A stretch of DNA of 6,497 nt from Oscillospiraceae bacterium (GCA_003518885.1 DOXU01000060.1:1-6497), one strand, 5' to 3'. Positions 1 to 5,742 are shown, numbered from the stretch's first letter. A program made the numbers and translations. Notes: generated from the letters alone by a model not told the origin.

Positions 1-52
1 TCGAGTGCTATGTTTTCTGACATGTCTGTCTATCTTTAGTATGATCTTGTTT
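1..52. other. Contig-end sequence of doubtful origin
   Basis: These bases lie outside two adapter copies and cannot be assumed to belong next to khpB. The first 18 or so bases resemble the reverse complement of the P7 end if a 2-nt gap is allowed, and 26-47 loosely resemble an inverted mosaic end. Both matches are too weak to call. No coding or RNA feature is seen. Confidence 0.6.
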
Positions 53-122
53 AATGTTCCAGAGACTACAGTGTTCTACTCTATTCTCTTCGTCGGCAGC
101 GTCCGACGGGGATAAGCGCCAG
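53..122 (+). other. Degenerate Illumina P5 / i5 / Nextera Read 1 adapter (artefact)
   Basis: This stretch aligns without a gap to a complete Illumina Nextera i5-side adapter. Positions 53-81 match the 29-nt P5 sequence at 20 of 29 bases. Positions 82-89 (TATTCTCT) differ by one base from the commonly used i5 index TATCCTCT. Positions 90-103 match TCGTCGGCAGCGTC at 14 of 14. Positions 104-122 match the Tn5 mosaic end at 13 of 19. The correct order of all four parts makes chance very unlikely. It is library-construction sequence fused to a contig end, not genomic DNA. The reason for the many substitutions is not visible here. Confidence 0.9.
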
Positions 123-127
123 CTTCT

Positions 128-160
128 TCATCGGCAGCGTCGAATGTGTATAAGAGACAT
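128..160 (+). other. Second Nextera Read 1 + mosaic-end adapter copy (artefact)
   Basis: Positions 128-141 match the Nextera Read 1 tail TCGTCGGCAGCGTC at 13 of 14 bases. Positions 142-160 match the Tn5 mosaic end AGATGTGTATAAGAGACAG at 16 of 19. The mosaic end is where a library insert begins, so genomic sequence starts at about 161. The junction lies inside khpB and supplies its false C-terminus and stop codon. Confidence 0.96.
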
Positions 161-460
161 ATCGTTTCCTTGTACATTCATATAAATTGCTGCTTCTTCT
201 ACATGCATTTCAATTGCATAATCTGTAATACCCATATGCCCAAGAATTCCAGATAAATACAATTCAGCCTGTCGATCCGCTGTAATCTTTAAAACCGCAC
301 GGACTTTCGCATTAGAAACTCCCAACAAGCCCAGTAAACGTTTGGATGGTAATTCAAGCACTTCGATTTTTACATTTTCGCGTTGAACATTTAACTTATT
401 GCAAGCAGATTCAATGGCTTCTTCCACGGTTTTTCCTGTTGCAACCGCTTCTCGTACCAT
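161..460 (-). CDS. khpB: RNA-binding protein KhpB (Jag), 3' end missing
   Basis: KhpB/Jag (SpoIIIJ-associated protein) is a cytosolic RNA-binding protein, usually about 200 residues, encoded beside YidC in Firmicutes. The first 100 residues are present. Residues 1-50 are a Jag_N domain with the typical VTVEEAI-like start and a KRLLGLLG turn (40-47). From about residue 64 (AELYLSGILGHMGI) the KH domain begins, and it breaks off at NVQGND just before the expected GxxG loop. The R3H domain is absent. The ATG at 460 follows a strong GGGGAGGTG Shine-Dalgarno sequence. The gene is last in the leftward operon, 28 nt after yidC. The truncation is an adapter junction at 160/161, not a biological break. 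The open frame continues artificially to 128, adding MSLIHIRRCR. Confidence 0.93.
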
Positions 461-488
461 CCAAGCACCTCCCCAAGTATGGGTGATT

Positions 489-1691
489 TTATCTCCGGCG
501 TTTTTTCTTTTTGCTCTTATTCTTTGATGAATTTTTGCTCTGTTGCCGAGCTTGAGATTGTTTACGTGAAGCGGCCAACCGCTTTCGGTTTTCTAACATC
601 ATTTTTCTGTTAGAAGCCTTTTCGTCTTCTTCATTTAAAAAGGAATCCTCTTCTAATTTTTCTTCCTCGGCCGCACGTATCTGCTCTGGATCTTCTCCAT
701 TTTCTTCGGCTTGTTGCACAGCAAGCTGTGCTTGGCGCTCTGCAAGTTTTCTCATGCGCGCTTTTTTCTTTTCCACTGAAGCTTGCTCAAACTGTTCTGC
801 TAACTTTTTCGGGTTATAGAGCTTATTAAGAAATAGGGTCTGAAAAAGCATAAACACATTTGATGTAATCCAGTAAATACCAACTCCACTTGGAAATGAA
901 AAGGAGATCCAGGAAGAGAATAAGGGCATAATAACTAACATGCCAATATTCATTCCGCCGGTCCCAGGCGCATTTGCCGCAATATTATTTCGTTTATTAA
1001 TCCGATTTGTCAAAAAGATCTGCACAAATGTTGAGACATAACATAAAATTGGAATTAAGAGATAGATAGAAAAACGATAGCCTGGCATTGTAGAAAGATC
1101 TAATCCAAAAAAGTTAAAATTCATCTGCAATGTATCATGTGGTACAAAAGGTACCTGACTCATATGAGACGGCAAGATTTTGGCGACCAAAATTTCTAAT
1201 TCTCTATTATTCAACGCCTGTGTATAAGAAGACATCTTTGCAAAAGTGGGGTCACTATGTTGAATAATCGGCCACAAATGCTGTACTACCTTATTTAAGG
1301 TTCCCTGCCCAATTTGGGAAATATAGAGCAGCGGGTGATAAATTACATTATATAAACCCCAAATAATAGGTAACTGAACAACAAGAGGCAAACACCCACC
1401 CATTGGGCTAGCGCCTTCCTCTTGATACAGTTTCATTTGCTCCTCACCTAATTTTTGCTTATCTTTTGCATATTTTTTCTGCAAAGCTTTAAGCTTTGGT
1501 TGAAGTCTTAATGAATTTGCCATTACTTTCTGTTGCTTTATGGCAAGTGGAAACAAGATTAAACGAATAATTATGGTAAATAACAAAATAGCTAAACCAT
1601 AATTCATTGTGATTTGATAACAAAAGCGAAGCGCAAATCCCAATGGAATATTAATAATGTCAAAAATACTAGTAAAGCTGATAGCCGCCAT
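489..1691 (-). CDS. yidC: Membrane protein insertase YidC
   Basis: YidC/Oxa1-family insertase of the cytoplasmic membrane, which inserts proteins alone or with SecYEG. The 400-residue protein has hydrophobic segments at about 30-50, 98-118, 208-228, 248-264 and 270-290, the five-helix Gram-positive core. Arg43 in the first (IIIRLILFPL) is the conserved positive residue of the hydrophilic groove. The loop at about 51-92 is the cytosolic helical hairpin. GCLPLVVQLPIIWGLY (99-114) is a family signature. No lipobox is present, unlike SpoIIIJ of Bacillus. The tail from about 295 is roughly 100 residues of charged, coiled-coil-like sequence ending KKKKRRR, which in related proteins contacts ribosomes. 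I choose the ATG at 1691 over an in-frame TTG at 1703 because GGAGG (1697-1701) lies 5 nt before the ATG and would be inside the TTG-started frame. The gene follows yidD by 24 nt. Confidence 0.97.
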   Translation of the reverse strand: MAAISFTSIFDIINIPLGFALRFCYQITMNYGLAILLFTIIIRLILFPLAIKQQKVMANSLRLQPKLKALQKKYAKDKQKLGEEQMKLYQEEGASPMGGCLPLVVQLPIIWGLYNVIYHPLLYISQIGQGTLNKVVQHLWPIIQHSDPTFAKMSSYTQALNNRELEILVAKILPSHMSQVPFVPHDTLQMNFNFFGLDLSTMPGYRFSIYLLIPILCYVSTFVQIFLTNRINKRNNIAANAPGTGGMNIGMLVIMPLFSSWISFSFPSGVGIYWITSNVFMLFQTLFLNKLYNPKKLAEQFEQASVEKKKARMRKLAERQAQLAVQQAEENGEDPEQIRAAEEEKLEEDSFLNEEDEKASNRKMMLENRKRLAASRKQSQARQQSKNSSKNKSKKKKRRR

Positions 1692-1715
1692 GTGTTCCTC
1701 CAAGCGTAATATCTG

Positions 1716-1961
1716 CTATGGCTTTTTGTGCACAACGCGCAGAGAGAATTGTTCCGGCACCGGATCAATTCCCCCTTCATGAAAAGGATTGCATCGTAAT
1801 ATTCGACGAATCGCCAAATACCCCCCTCGCAATGCACCAAAACGTTCAATAGCTTGCACTGCATATTGGGAGCAAGTTGGATAATATTTACACGCAGGTG
1901 GTAAAGCAGGCGAAATATATCTTTTATAAAAACGAATAAGATACAGAAGAATTATTTTCAT
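1716..1961 (-). CDS. yidD: Membrane protein insertion efficiency factor YidD
   Basis: YidD (DUF37) is a small membrane-associated protein that assists YidC-dependent insertion. The 81-residue product shows the whole family pattern: an N-terminal amphipathic segment ([18 protein letters not shown]), then [18 protein letters not shown] with Cys24 and Cys30, and [18 protein letters not shown] with Cys57. Normal length is 70-100 residues. The start is the ATG at 1961, which overlaps the rnpA stop codon as ATGA. A longer open frame reaches 2009, but its extra 16 residues lie inside rnpA and do not look like YidD. The Shine-Dalgarno sequence is weak (GATGAGAA), which fits translational coupling to rnpA. 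yidC follows 24 nt downstream. Confidence 0.95.
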   Translation of the reverse strand: MKIILLYLIRFYKRYISPALPPACKYYPTCSQYAVQAIERFGALRGGYLAIRRILRCNPFHEGGIDPVPEQFSLRVVHKKP

Positions 1962-2296
1962 TTTCTCATCAAAGATGCACTTCTTAACATACCGCCCATA
2001 ACACGGCAAACATCCCCCATTTTACAGGAGGTTGTACGTGAACGGGCTACAAAGACAAAATCCCAACCCGTTTTTGCAACCGGCTCAAAAGTACGATAAG
2101 CTTCACGAATCAATCTTCTTGCCCGATTACGGGCAACGGCCTTCCCTATTTTTTTGCTGGTTGTAATACCCAACCGGTTAATTCCCAGTCGATTTCGGGC
2201 ATAGTACAAAACCAAACAAGGGTGCACCATATTCCGTCCCCTACTATAAAGGCGGCGGAAATTTCGGTTTTCTGTCATAGATATGGTATGCTGCAT
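1958..2296 (-). CDS. rnpA: Ribonuclease P protein component
   Basis: Protein subunit of RNase P, which binds the catalytic RNA and helps remove 5' leaders from tRNA precursors. The 112-residue length is normal. The RNR signature [21 protein letters not shown] spans about 48-68 with its run of arginines, and [13 protein letters not shown] (9-21) is the usual N-terminal strand/helix region. The start at 2296 is preferred because [13 protein letters not shown] aligns with the usual N-terminus and AGGT sits just upstream. The in-frame ATG at 2278 has no Shine-Dalgarno sequence. The gene lies 81 nt after rpmH, behind a probable attenuator, and its stop overlaps the yidD start by 4 nt. Confidence 0.97.
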   Translation of the reverse strand: MQHTISMTENRNFRRLYSRGRNMVHPCLVLYYARNRLGINRLGITTSKKIGKAVARNRARRLIREAYRTFEPVAKTGWDFVFVARSRTTSCKMGDVCRVMGGMLRSASLMRK

Positions 2297-2349
2297 TTAC
2301 CTGCTCTGACTCCTACACAGACTCTTGTGTTTTTTTCATAAATAAAAGA

Positions 2350-2372
2350 AAGGCCACCGGAAAAGTGGCCTT
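2350..2372 (-). terminator. Hairpin terminator/attenuator between rpmH and rnpA
   Basis: Read on the minus strand, AAGGCCAC and GTGGCCTT form a perfect 8-bp stem around a 7-nt loop (TTTTCCG), followed by a T-rich tract (TCTTTTATTT). This is the form of an intrinsic terminator for leftward transcripts. No other promoter is evident before rnpA, so it is probably leaky. It would let many L34 transcripts end here while some read through into rnpA-yidD-yidC-khpB. On the plus strand the stem lacks a U tail. Confidence 0.82.
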
Positions 2373-2377
2373 ATGCG

Positions 2378-2512
2378 TCAATAGGACAGCATTTTCCTGC
2401 CTCTTGCGCGGCGACTTGCAATAACTTTACGTCCGCCTTTTGTTGACATCCGATTACGAAAACCATGTTTGCGTTTCCGATGAATTTTCTTCGGCTGATA
2501 TGTTCTAACCAT
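2378..2512 (-). CDS. rpmH: 50S ribosomal protein L34
   Basis: L34 is a small, very basic protein of the large ribosomal subunit. Translation from the ATG at 2512 gives exactly 44 residues, the usual length. It begins [19 protein letters not shown] and continues with [16 protein letters not shown] to a C-terminal RKMLSY. The TYQP, HGFR-R-M and GRKV-RR blocks are the family hallmarks. A good Shine-Dalgarno sequence (GGAAGGTGG) sits 6 nt upstream, and a consensus promoter lies about 36 nt upstream. It is the first gene of the leftward operon and is divergent from dnaA across the origin. Confidence 0.98.
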   Translation of the reverse strand: MVRTYQPKKIHRKRKHGFRNRMSTKGGRKVIASRRARGRKMLSY

Positions 2513-2514
2513 GT

Positions 2515-2523
2515 TTATCCACC
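2515..2523 (+). promoter_or_regulatory. DnaA-box-like site on the rpmH ribosome-binding site
   Basis: TTATCCACC matches the consensus TTATCCACA at 8 of 9 positions. It lies in the rpmH leader between promoter and start codon, and its complement is part of the rpmH Shine-Dalgarno region. It may be the outermost box of the origin or a coincidence of the GGTGGATAA leader. Confidence 0.45.
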
Positions 2524-2547
2524 TTCCTATATAGCCTTATCTTCGTC

Positions 2548-2577
2548 ATTATAGCCCATTCATGTAAATGCTGTCAA
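2548..2577 (-). promoter_or_regulatory. Sigma-A promoter of the rpmH operon
   Basis: On the minus strand the -35 is a perfect TTGACA (2577-2572) and the -10 a perfect TATAAT (2553-2548), with an 18-bp spacer. An A-tract (AAAAAAATCA) lies directly upstream of the -35 and may act as an UP element. The predicted start at about 2541 gives a leader of about 29 nt. Such strength fits a ribosomal protein gene. Confidence 0.9.
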
Positions 2578-2678
2578 TGATTTTTTTCATTGTCCCTACT
2601 CAAAACTGCCATCTAGGTTTTCTTTCCTCGTTTTAAACAACAAATTCACAAAGATCCACAGCATAAAAAGCCATTCTA

Positions 2679-2708
2679 TTGATTTTGCCTCTGTTTTTAT
2701 GGTATGAT
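2679..2708 (+). promoter_or_regulatory. Candidate dnaA promoter with long leader
   Basis: TTGATT (2679-2684) and TATGAT (2703-2708) are separated by 18 bp, with a TG at 2700-2701 forming an extended -10. The matches are 4/6 and 5/6. Transcription would start near 2715, giving a leader of about 267 nt that crosses most of the DnaA boxes, which would suit DnaA autorepression. A second, weaker candidate lies at 2948-2976. Confidence 0.45.
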
Positions 2709-2801
2709 AATAAACAATTAAATACAGGCGTCTATCTGCCATTTTTATGCACAGAACTCGTCTTTTTATTCCACATATTTTTAAATCTGCAAACGTGTCC
2801 G

Positions 2802-2861
2802 CCGGTATCAGCCTGCGGGCTTTTTCACCGGTTCTGGATAAATTTAGGTAAAACCGGTTTT
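2802..2861. repeat. Three CCGGT sites phased at exactly 26 bp, ending in a 12-bp palindrome
   Basis: CCGGT occurs at 2802, 2828 and 2854, each 26 bp after the last. The second is ACCGGTT, and the third is the perfect palindrome AAAACCGGTTTT (2850-2861). The spacing is about 2.5 helical turns. The sites interleave with DnaA-box-like sites at 2833 and 2868. No binding protein is recognised. Confidence 0.6.
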
Positions 2862-2981
2862 GAACTCTGTGGATTTTCACGTTTTTTCGACATTTAACAC
2901 CTTTTTTCACAGGTTTTAAACACTTTCCACAGAGTTTTCAACAGAACTTGTGAACAAAATGATTCGGGGGTATAAGCATAC

Positions 2982-4322
2982 ATGCAGTCCTTTCAGGAAG
3001 TTTGGGAAGAGGTTTGTCTCTTTTGTAAGGAAAAAATCAGTGATGTAGCATTCAAAACATGGATTTACTGCATGGAGCCGGTGGAACTTGACGCCCACGA
3101 AGCTGTTTTTTTTGTCCGCTCTGACTTCCAGCGGAAAATCATTTATGATCGTTATCAAAAACTATTAACTGACGGATTCGAGAGTATTCTTGGCTTCCCT
3201 ATCGAAATTCGTATTGTGACAGAGGATGATAAACCAAAAAATTATCATCCTCAGACAGAAACCATGACAAAAAGCGAAGAAGACGCCGAAAAGCCATTTA
3301 CTGGCGCCGATTATGAATATACATTTGAAACTTTTATTGTCGGTTCCTCCAACAAATTTGCACATGCGGCTTCTTTAGCCGTTGCCGCCAATCCTGCGAC
3401 GGCTTATAACCCCCTATTTATCTATGGAGATTCTGGATTAGGAAAGACCCATCTTCTTCATGCCATACGGCATCAGATATTAAAAGATAATGCTTCTCTT
3501 AAAATTCTCTACATTAAAGGAGAAGACTTTACAAACGAATTAGTCGAATCAATCGGAAAAAATAGTCAAATTAGTTTTCGAAACAAATACAGGCAAACGG
3601 ATGTTCTTCTTGTGGACGATATTCAATTTATTGCTGGGAAAGAATCCACACAGGAAGAATTTTTTCATACATTTAATGCACTATATGAATCAAAACACCA
3701 GATTGTTTTAACATCAGATCGACCACCAAAAGAAATTCAAACCTTAGAAGATCGTCTGCGTACCCGATTTGAATGGGGATTATTAGCAGATATTCAACCA
3801 CCTGACTTTGAAACACGTTTGGCAATTATTCACCGGAAAGCGGAACTGCTTGGCATTACCCTGCCGGACGAAGTAAACGAATACATTGCAAACAGATTAA
3901 AAAATAACATTCGCCAATTGGAGGGCGCAGTTAAAAAAATCAAGGCCTACAATTTATTGACTGGTGATTCCCCCTCCATTGCTATTGCACAAAATGCCAT
4001 CCGAGATATTCTTAACGATAACCAGCCACCGCACATTACGGTAGACCACATTATTGAGGAAGTATCTCGAACATTTGGTGTAGCCATAGAAGATATTAAA
4101 GGAAAAATGCGCTCTGGAAACACGTCCATTGCTCGCCAAGTCTCTATGTATATCATTCGCGAAATTACACAAATGTCGACTTCCTCTATTGGAGAAAAAT
4201 TTAATGGACGCGATCATTCCACTGTTGTCTACGCGATTCAAAAAGTAGAAGAAGATATGAAACACAAACCTCATTTAAAGGCAACTATTGAAGATATTAT
4301 CAAAAACATCCGTGCAAATTGA
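2982..4322 (+). CDS. dnaA: Chromosomal replication initiator DnaA
   Basis: AAA+ ATPase that binds DnaA boxes, opens oriC and loads the helicase. The 446-residue length is normal. Domain I is about 1-78 (FQEVWEEV start), followed by a short, poorly conserved domain II to about 110. The AAA+ domain III has Walker A GDSGLGKT (149-156), Walker B VLLVDD (208-213), sensor 1 IVLTSD (241-246), the RLRTRFEWGL arginine-finger region (258-267) and sensor 2 R311 in IRQLEGA. Domain IV has the box-binding signature FNGRDHSTVVYAI (407-419). The initiator-specific segment FTNELVESIG (183-192) keeps aliphatic residues (V188, I191) where B. subtilis DnaA contacts DnaA-trios. The start codon gives a standard N-terminus, but the only Shine-Dalgarno-like tract is GGGGG at 2966-2970, an unusual 11 nt upstream. 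The gene is flanked on both sides by box clusters. Confidence 0.99.
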   Translation: MQSFQEVWEEVCLFCKEKISDVAFKTWIYCMEPVELDAHEAVFFVRSDFQRKIIYDRYQKLLTDGFESILGFPIEIRIVTEDDKPKNYHPQTETMTKSEEDAEKPFTGADYEYTFETFIVGSSNKFAHAASLAVAANPATAYNPLFIYGDSGLGKTHLLHAIRHQILKDNASLKILYIKGEDFTNELVESIGKNSQISFRNKYRQTDVLLVDDIQFIAGKESTQEEFFHTFNALYESKHQIVLTSDRPPKEIQTLEDRLRTRFEWGLLADIQPPDFETRLAIIHRKAELLGITLPDEVNEYIANRLKNNIRQLEGAVKKIKAYNLLTGDSPSIAIAQNAIRDILNDNQPPHITVDHIIEEVSRTFGVAIEDIKGKMRSGNTSIARQVSMYIIREITQMSTSSIGEKFNGRDHSTVVYAIQKVEEDMKHKPHLKATIEDIIKNIRAN

Positions 4323-4632
4323 CCTTTTCCACTACCCACCTTTTTTATCTTTTCCACGAATCTTTTTTCGTTCTCTAATAAAACGACGCTTTCCACCATT
4401 TTTTCCACTTTTCTTCCCAATTCACTCCCCCATTCTCCACCAAAACAAGCCCAACGACAATATTCCCCAAAATATCCCCACTTATATCGCCATTCCTTCA
4501 CAGCCCCAAAATCGTGTGAAAGCGCAATCCGACAATATCCGCAGAGTCTTTCCACAAATTCACCGCCTCTACTACGCCTACTGAAATATATCTATACTTA
4601 TTCTTTAAAACAGAAAGGAAGGATTACGGACC
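4323..4632. other. oriC: Downstream half of bipartite oriC (dnaA-dnaN intergenic region)
   Basis: This 310-bp stretch holds no credible gene. All the clearer DnaA-box-like sites point the same way: TTTTCCACT (4325), TTTTCCACG (4350), CTTTCCACC (4389), TTTTCCACT (4401), TTCTCCACC (4433) and CTTTCCACA (4548). The last leads into a GC-rich step, CTA trios and an A+T-rich tract. By hand count, 4323-4610 has about 20 G and 97 C in 288 bases, an extreme strand bias. The dnaN Shine-Dalgarno sequence (AAAGGAAGGA, 4614-4623) closes the region. By comparison with B. subtilis this is the half where the duplex opens. Confidence 0.87.
4548..4611 (+). other. Probable origin unwinding element: DnaA box, DnaA-trios, A+T-rich DUE
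   Basis: In order: the box CTTTCCACA (4548-4556), a weak overlapping box-like AAATTCACC (4556-4564), a short GC-rich step (CACCGCC), then CTA CTA CGC CTA CTG (4569-4583). On the complement this reads 3'-GAT-GAT-GCG-GAT-GAC-5', matching DnaA-trio units at three clean positions. The following 27 bases (4584-4610) are 24 A/T. This is the layout of the B. subtilis basal unwinding element, and it lies just before dnaN as there. The function is inferred. Confidence 0.75.
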
Positions 4633-5742
4633 ATGCAATTCAGCTGTAACACTAAAGCACTTTCAGAAGCGCTCTCCGTCACTAGTCGTGCCGTAGCAGC
4701 TAAAACATCACTCCCAGCACTAGAAGGAATTTATTTAAAAGCGAATGAAAACCAAGTAATCGTTCGCGCATACAATTTAGAACTAGGTATCTCAACTACA
4801 TTAGCCGCTGACTGCAAAGAAGACGGCGAAATTGTTTTAAATGCTAAACTATTTTCAGATATGGTGAGAAGATTACCCACAGACACCCTTACTATTCAGT
4901 CCAACAACAAATTATTAACAACGATAACAAGTGGTACAACGGAATTTACTATTCTGGGAACCTCTGCTGAAGAATTTCCAGAACTTCCTACATTGACGGA
5001 TGGGACAGCGCTTCATTTACCCGAAAACATTCTTTCAAGCATGATTAAGCAAACTATCTTTGCTGTTTCTACAGATGAGTCAAATCCTATCCATACAGGA
5101 ATTCTATTTGAACTACACGATCAAACAATTCGTTTAGTCGCAGTTGATGGATTTCGTCTTGCTATCCGAACAGAAAAAATTGAGGAAACAACATCACTAT
5201 CCTTCGTCGTTCCCGGAAAAACCCTAAACGAAATTTTCAAAATGCTTCATGCGGAAAGTGAAGATGTCATTACACTAACTATCAGCGAAAAACATCTTTC
5301 TCTTAAAATAAATCAGTACACACTTATTTCCCGTTTACTAGAGGGGCAATTTTTAGATTACAAAAGTGTCCTCAGTGGAACAACTGCTACAACAATAAAA
5401 ATTAATACACGCAATTTTATCAACAGCATTGATCGAGCTTCTCTTCTCATCACAGATAGGCTAAAATCTCCGGTACGCTGTACTTTTAAAGAAAATCATA
5501 TTCACATTCACTGTAGTAGCAGTATCGGAAAAATATACGATGAAATCGACGCAAACATTGAAGGGGACGACTGTGAGATCGGCTTTAATAATCATTACTT
5601 ACTTGATGCACTACGAGCTGCTGATACAGATGAAATCCGCGTCGAATTAAGTGGCGCCCTCGCCCCCATGAAAATTTATCCACCAGAAAATGACGATTTC
5701 ATTTTTCTAGTGCTCCCAGTTAGGTTGACTGCTAATGCTTGA
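4633..5742 (+). CDS. dnaN: DNA polymerase III beta sliding clamp
   Basis: The beta clamp is a ring-shaped dimer that tethers DNA polymerase III and many repair proteins to DNA. The 369-residue length fits three similar domains of about 120 residues (about 1-125, 126-250, 251-369). Partner-binding pocket landmarks are present: VDGFRLAIR (171-179), SRLLEGQFLDY (233-243), the ALAPMKI strand near 342-348 and the C-terminal LPVRL (361-365). The last four residues, TANA, are a small extension. The ATG at 4633 follows AAAGGAAGGA at 9 nt spacing. The gene lies 310 bp after dnaA, across the downstream origin half. Its last 8 nt overlap yaaA. Confidence 0.99.
   Translation: MQFSCNTKALSEALSVTSRAVAAKTSLPALEGIYLKANENQVIVRAYNLELGISTTLAADCKEDGEIVLNAKLFSDMVRRLPTDTLTIQSNNKLLTTITSGTTEFTILGTSAEEFPELPTLTDGTALHLPENILSSMIKQTIFAVSTDESNPIHTGILFELHDQTIRLVAVDGFRLAIRTEKIEETTSLSFVVPGKTLNEIFKMLHAESEDVITLTISEKHLSLKINQYTLISRLLEGQFLDYKSVLSGTTATTIKINTRNFINSIDRASLLITDRLKSPVRCTFKENHIHIHCSSSIGKIYDEIDANIEGDDCEIGFNNHYLLDALRAADTDEIRVELSGALAPMKIYPPENDDFIFLVLPVRLTANA

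Larger units (their letters stand above)
2513..2981. other. oriC: Upstream half of bipartite oriC (rpmH-dnaA intergenic region)
   Basis: This 469-bp stretch between divergent rpmH and dnaA contains no convincing gene. It holds the rpmH promoter and DnaA-box-like 9-mers on both strands. On the plus strand these are 2515 (8/9), 2652 (AGATCCACA, 7/9), 2745 (TTATGCACA, fits TTWTNCACA), 2767 (7/9), 2903 (TTTTTCACA, fits TTWTNCACA) and 2923 (CTTTCCACA). On the minus strand they are 2833-2841 (TTATCCAGA, 8/9), 2868-2876 and 2949-2957. Placement next to dnaA and box clustering match the upstream origin subregion of Firmicutes. Binding by DnaA is inferred. Confidence 0.85.

Noticed and set aside
1..47. 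Resemblance to P7 reverse complement (1-18) and inverted mosaic end (26-47)
   Set aside because: The alignments need gaps and many mismatches. They are consistent with the adapter chimera but not demonstrable by eye.
1692..1703. TTG start for yidC at 1703, adding four residues (MEEH)
   Set aside because: The GGAGG ribosome-binding site would lie inside this extension and is ideally placed for the ATG at 1691.
1604..1864. Minus-strand open frame across the yidC-yidD junction
   Set aside because: It overlaps the well-supported yidC and yidD genes in another frame and has no recognisable features.
2810..2825. Mini-hairpin AGCC-TGCG-GGCT followed by five T, like a terminator in the dnaA leader
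   Set aside because: The stem is only 4 bp with no extension. Too weak to call without transcript ends.
2596..2910. 104-residue minus-strand open frame upstream of dnaA
   Set aside because: It lies across DnaA-box-like sites, has no family resemblance and no good ribosome-binding site. It is an accidental frame in oriC.
3642..3650. DnaA-box-like GAATCCACA inside dnaA
   Set aside because: A single 7/9 match within a conserved coding region is expected by chance.
4271..4584. Overlapping open frames on both strands between dnaA and dnaN (94 and 98 residues)
   Set aside because: Their composition simply mirrors the pyrimidine-rich box repeats (for example the plus frame rich in F, P and I), and they overlap dnaA or the unwinding element. 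No start signal or family pattern is seen.
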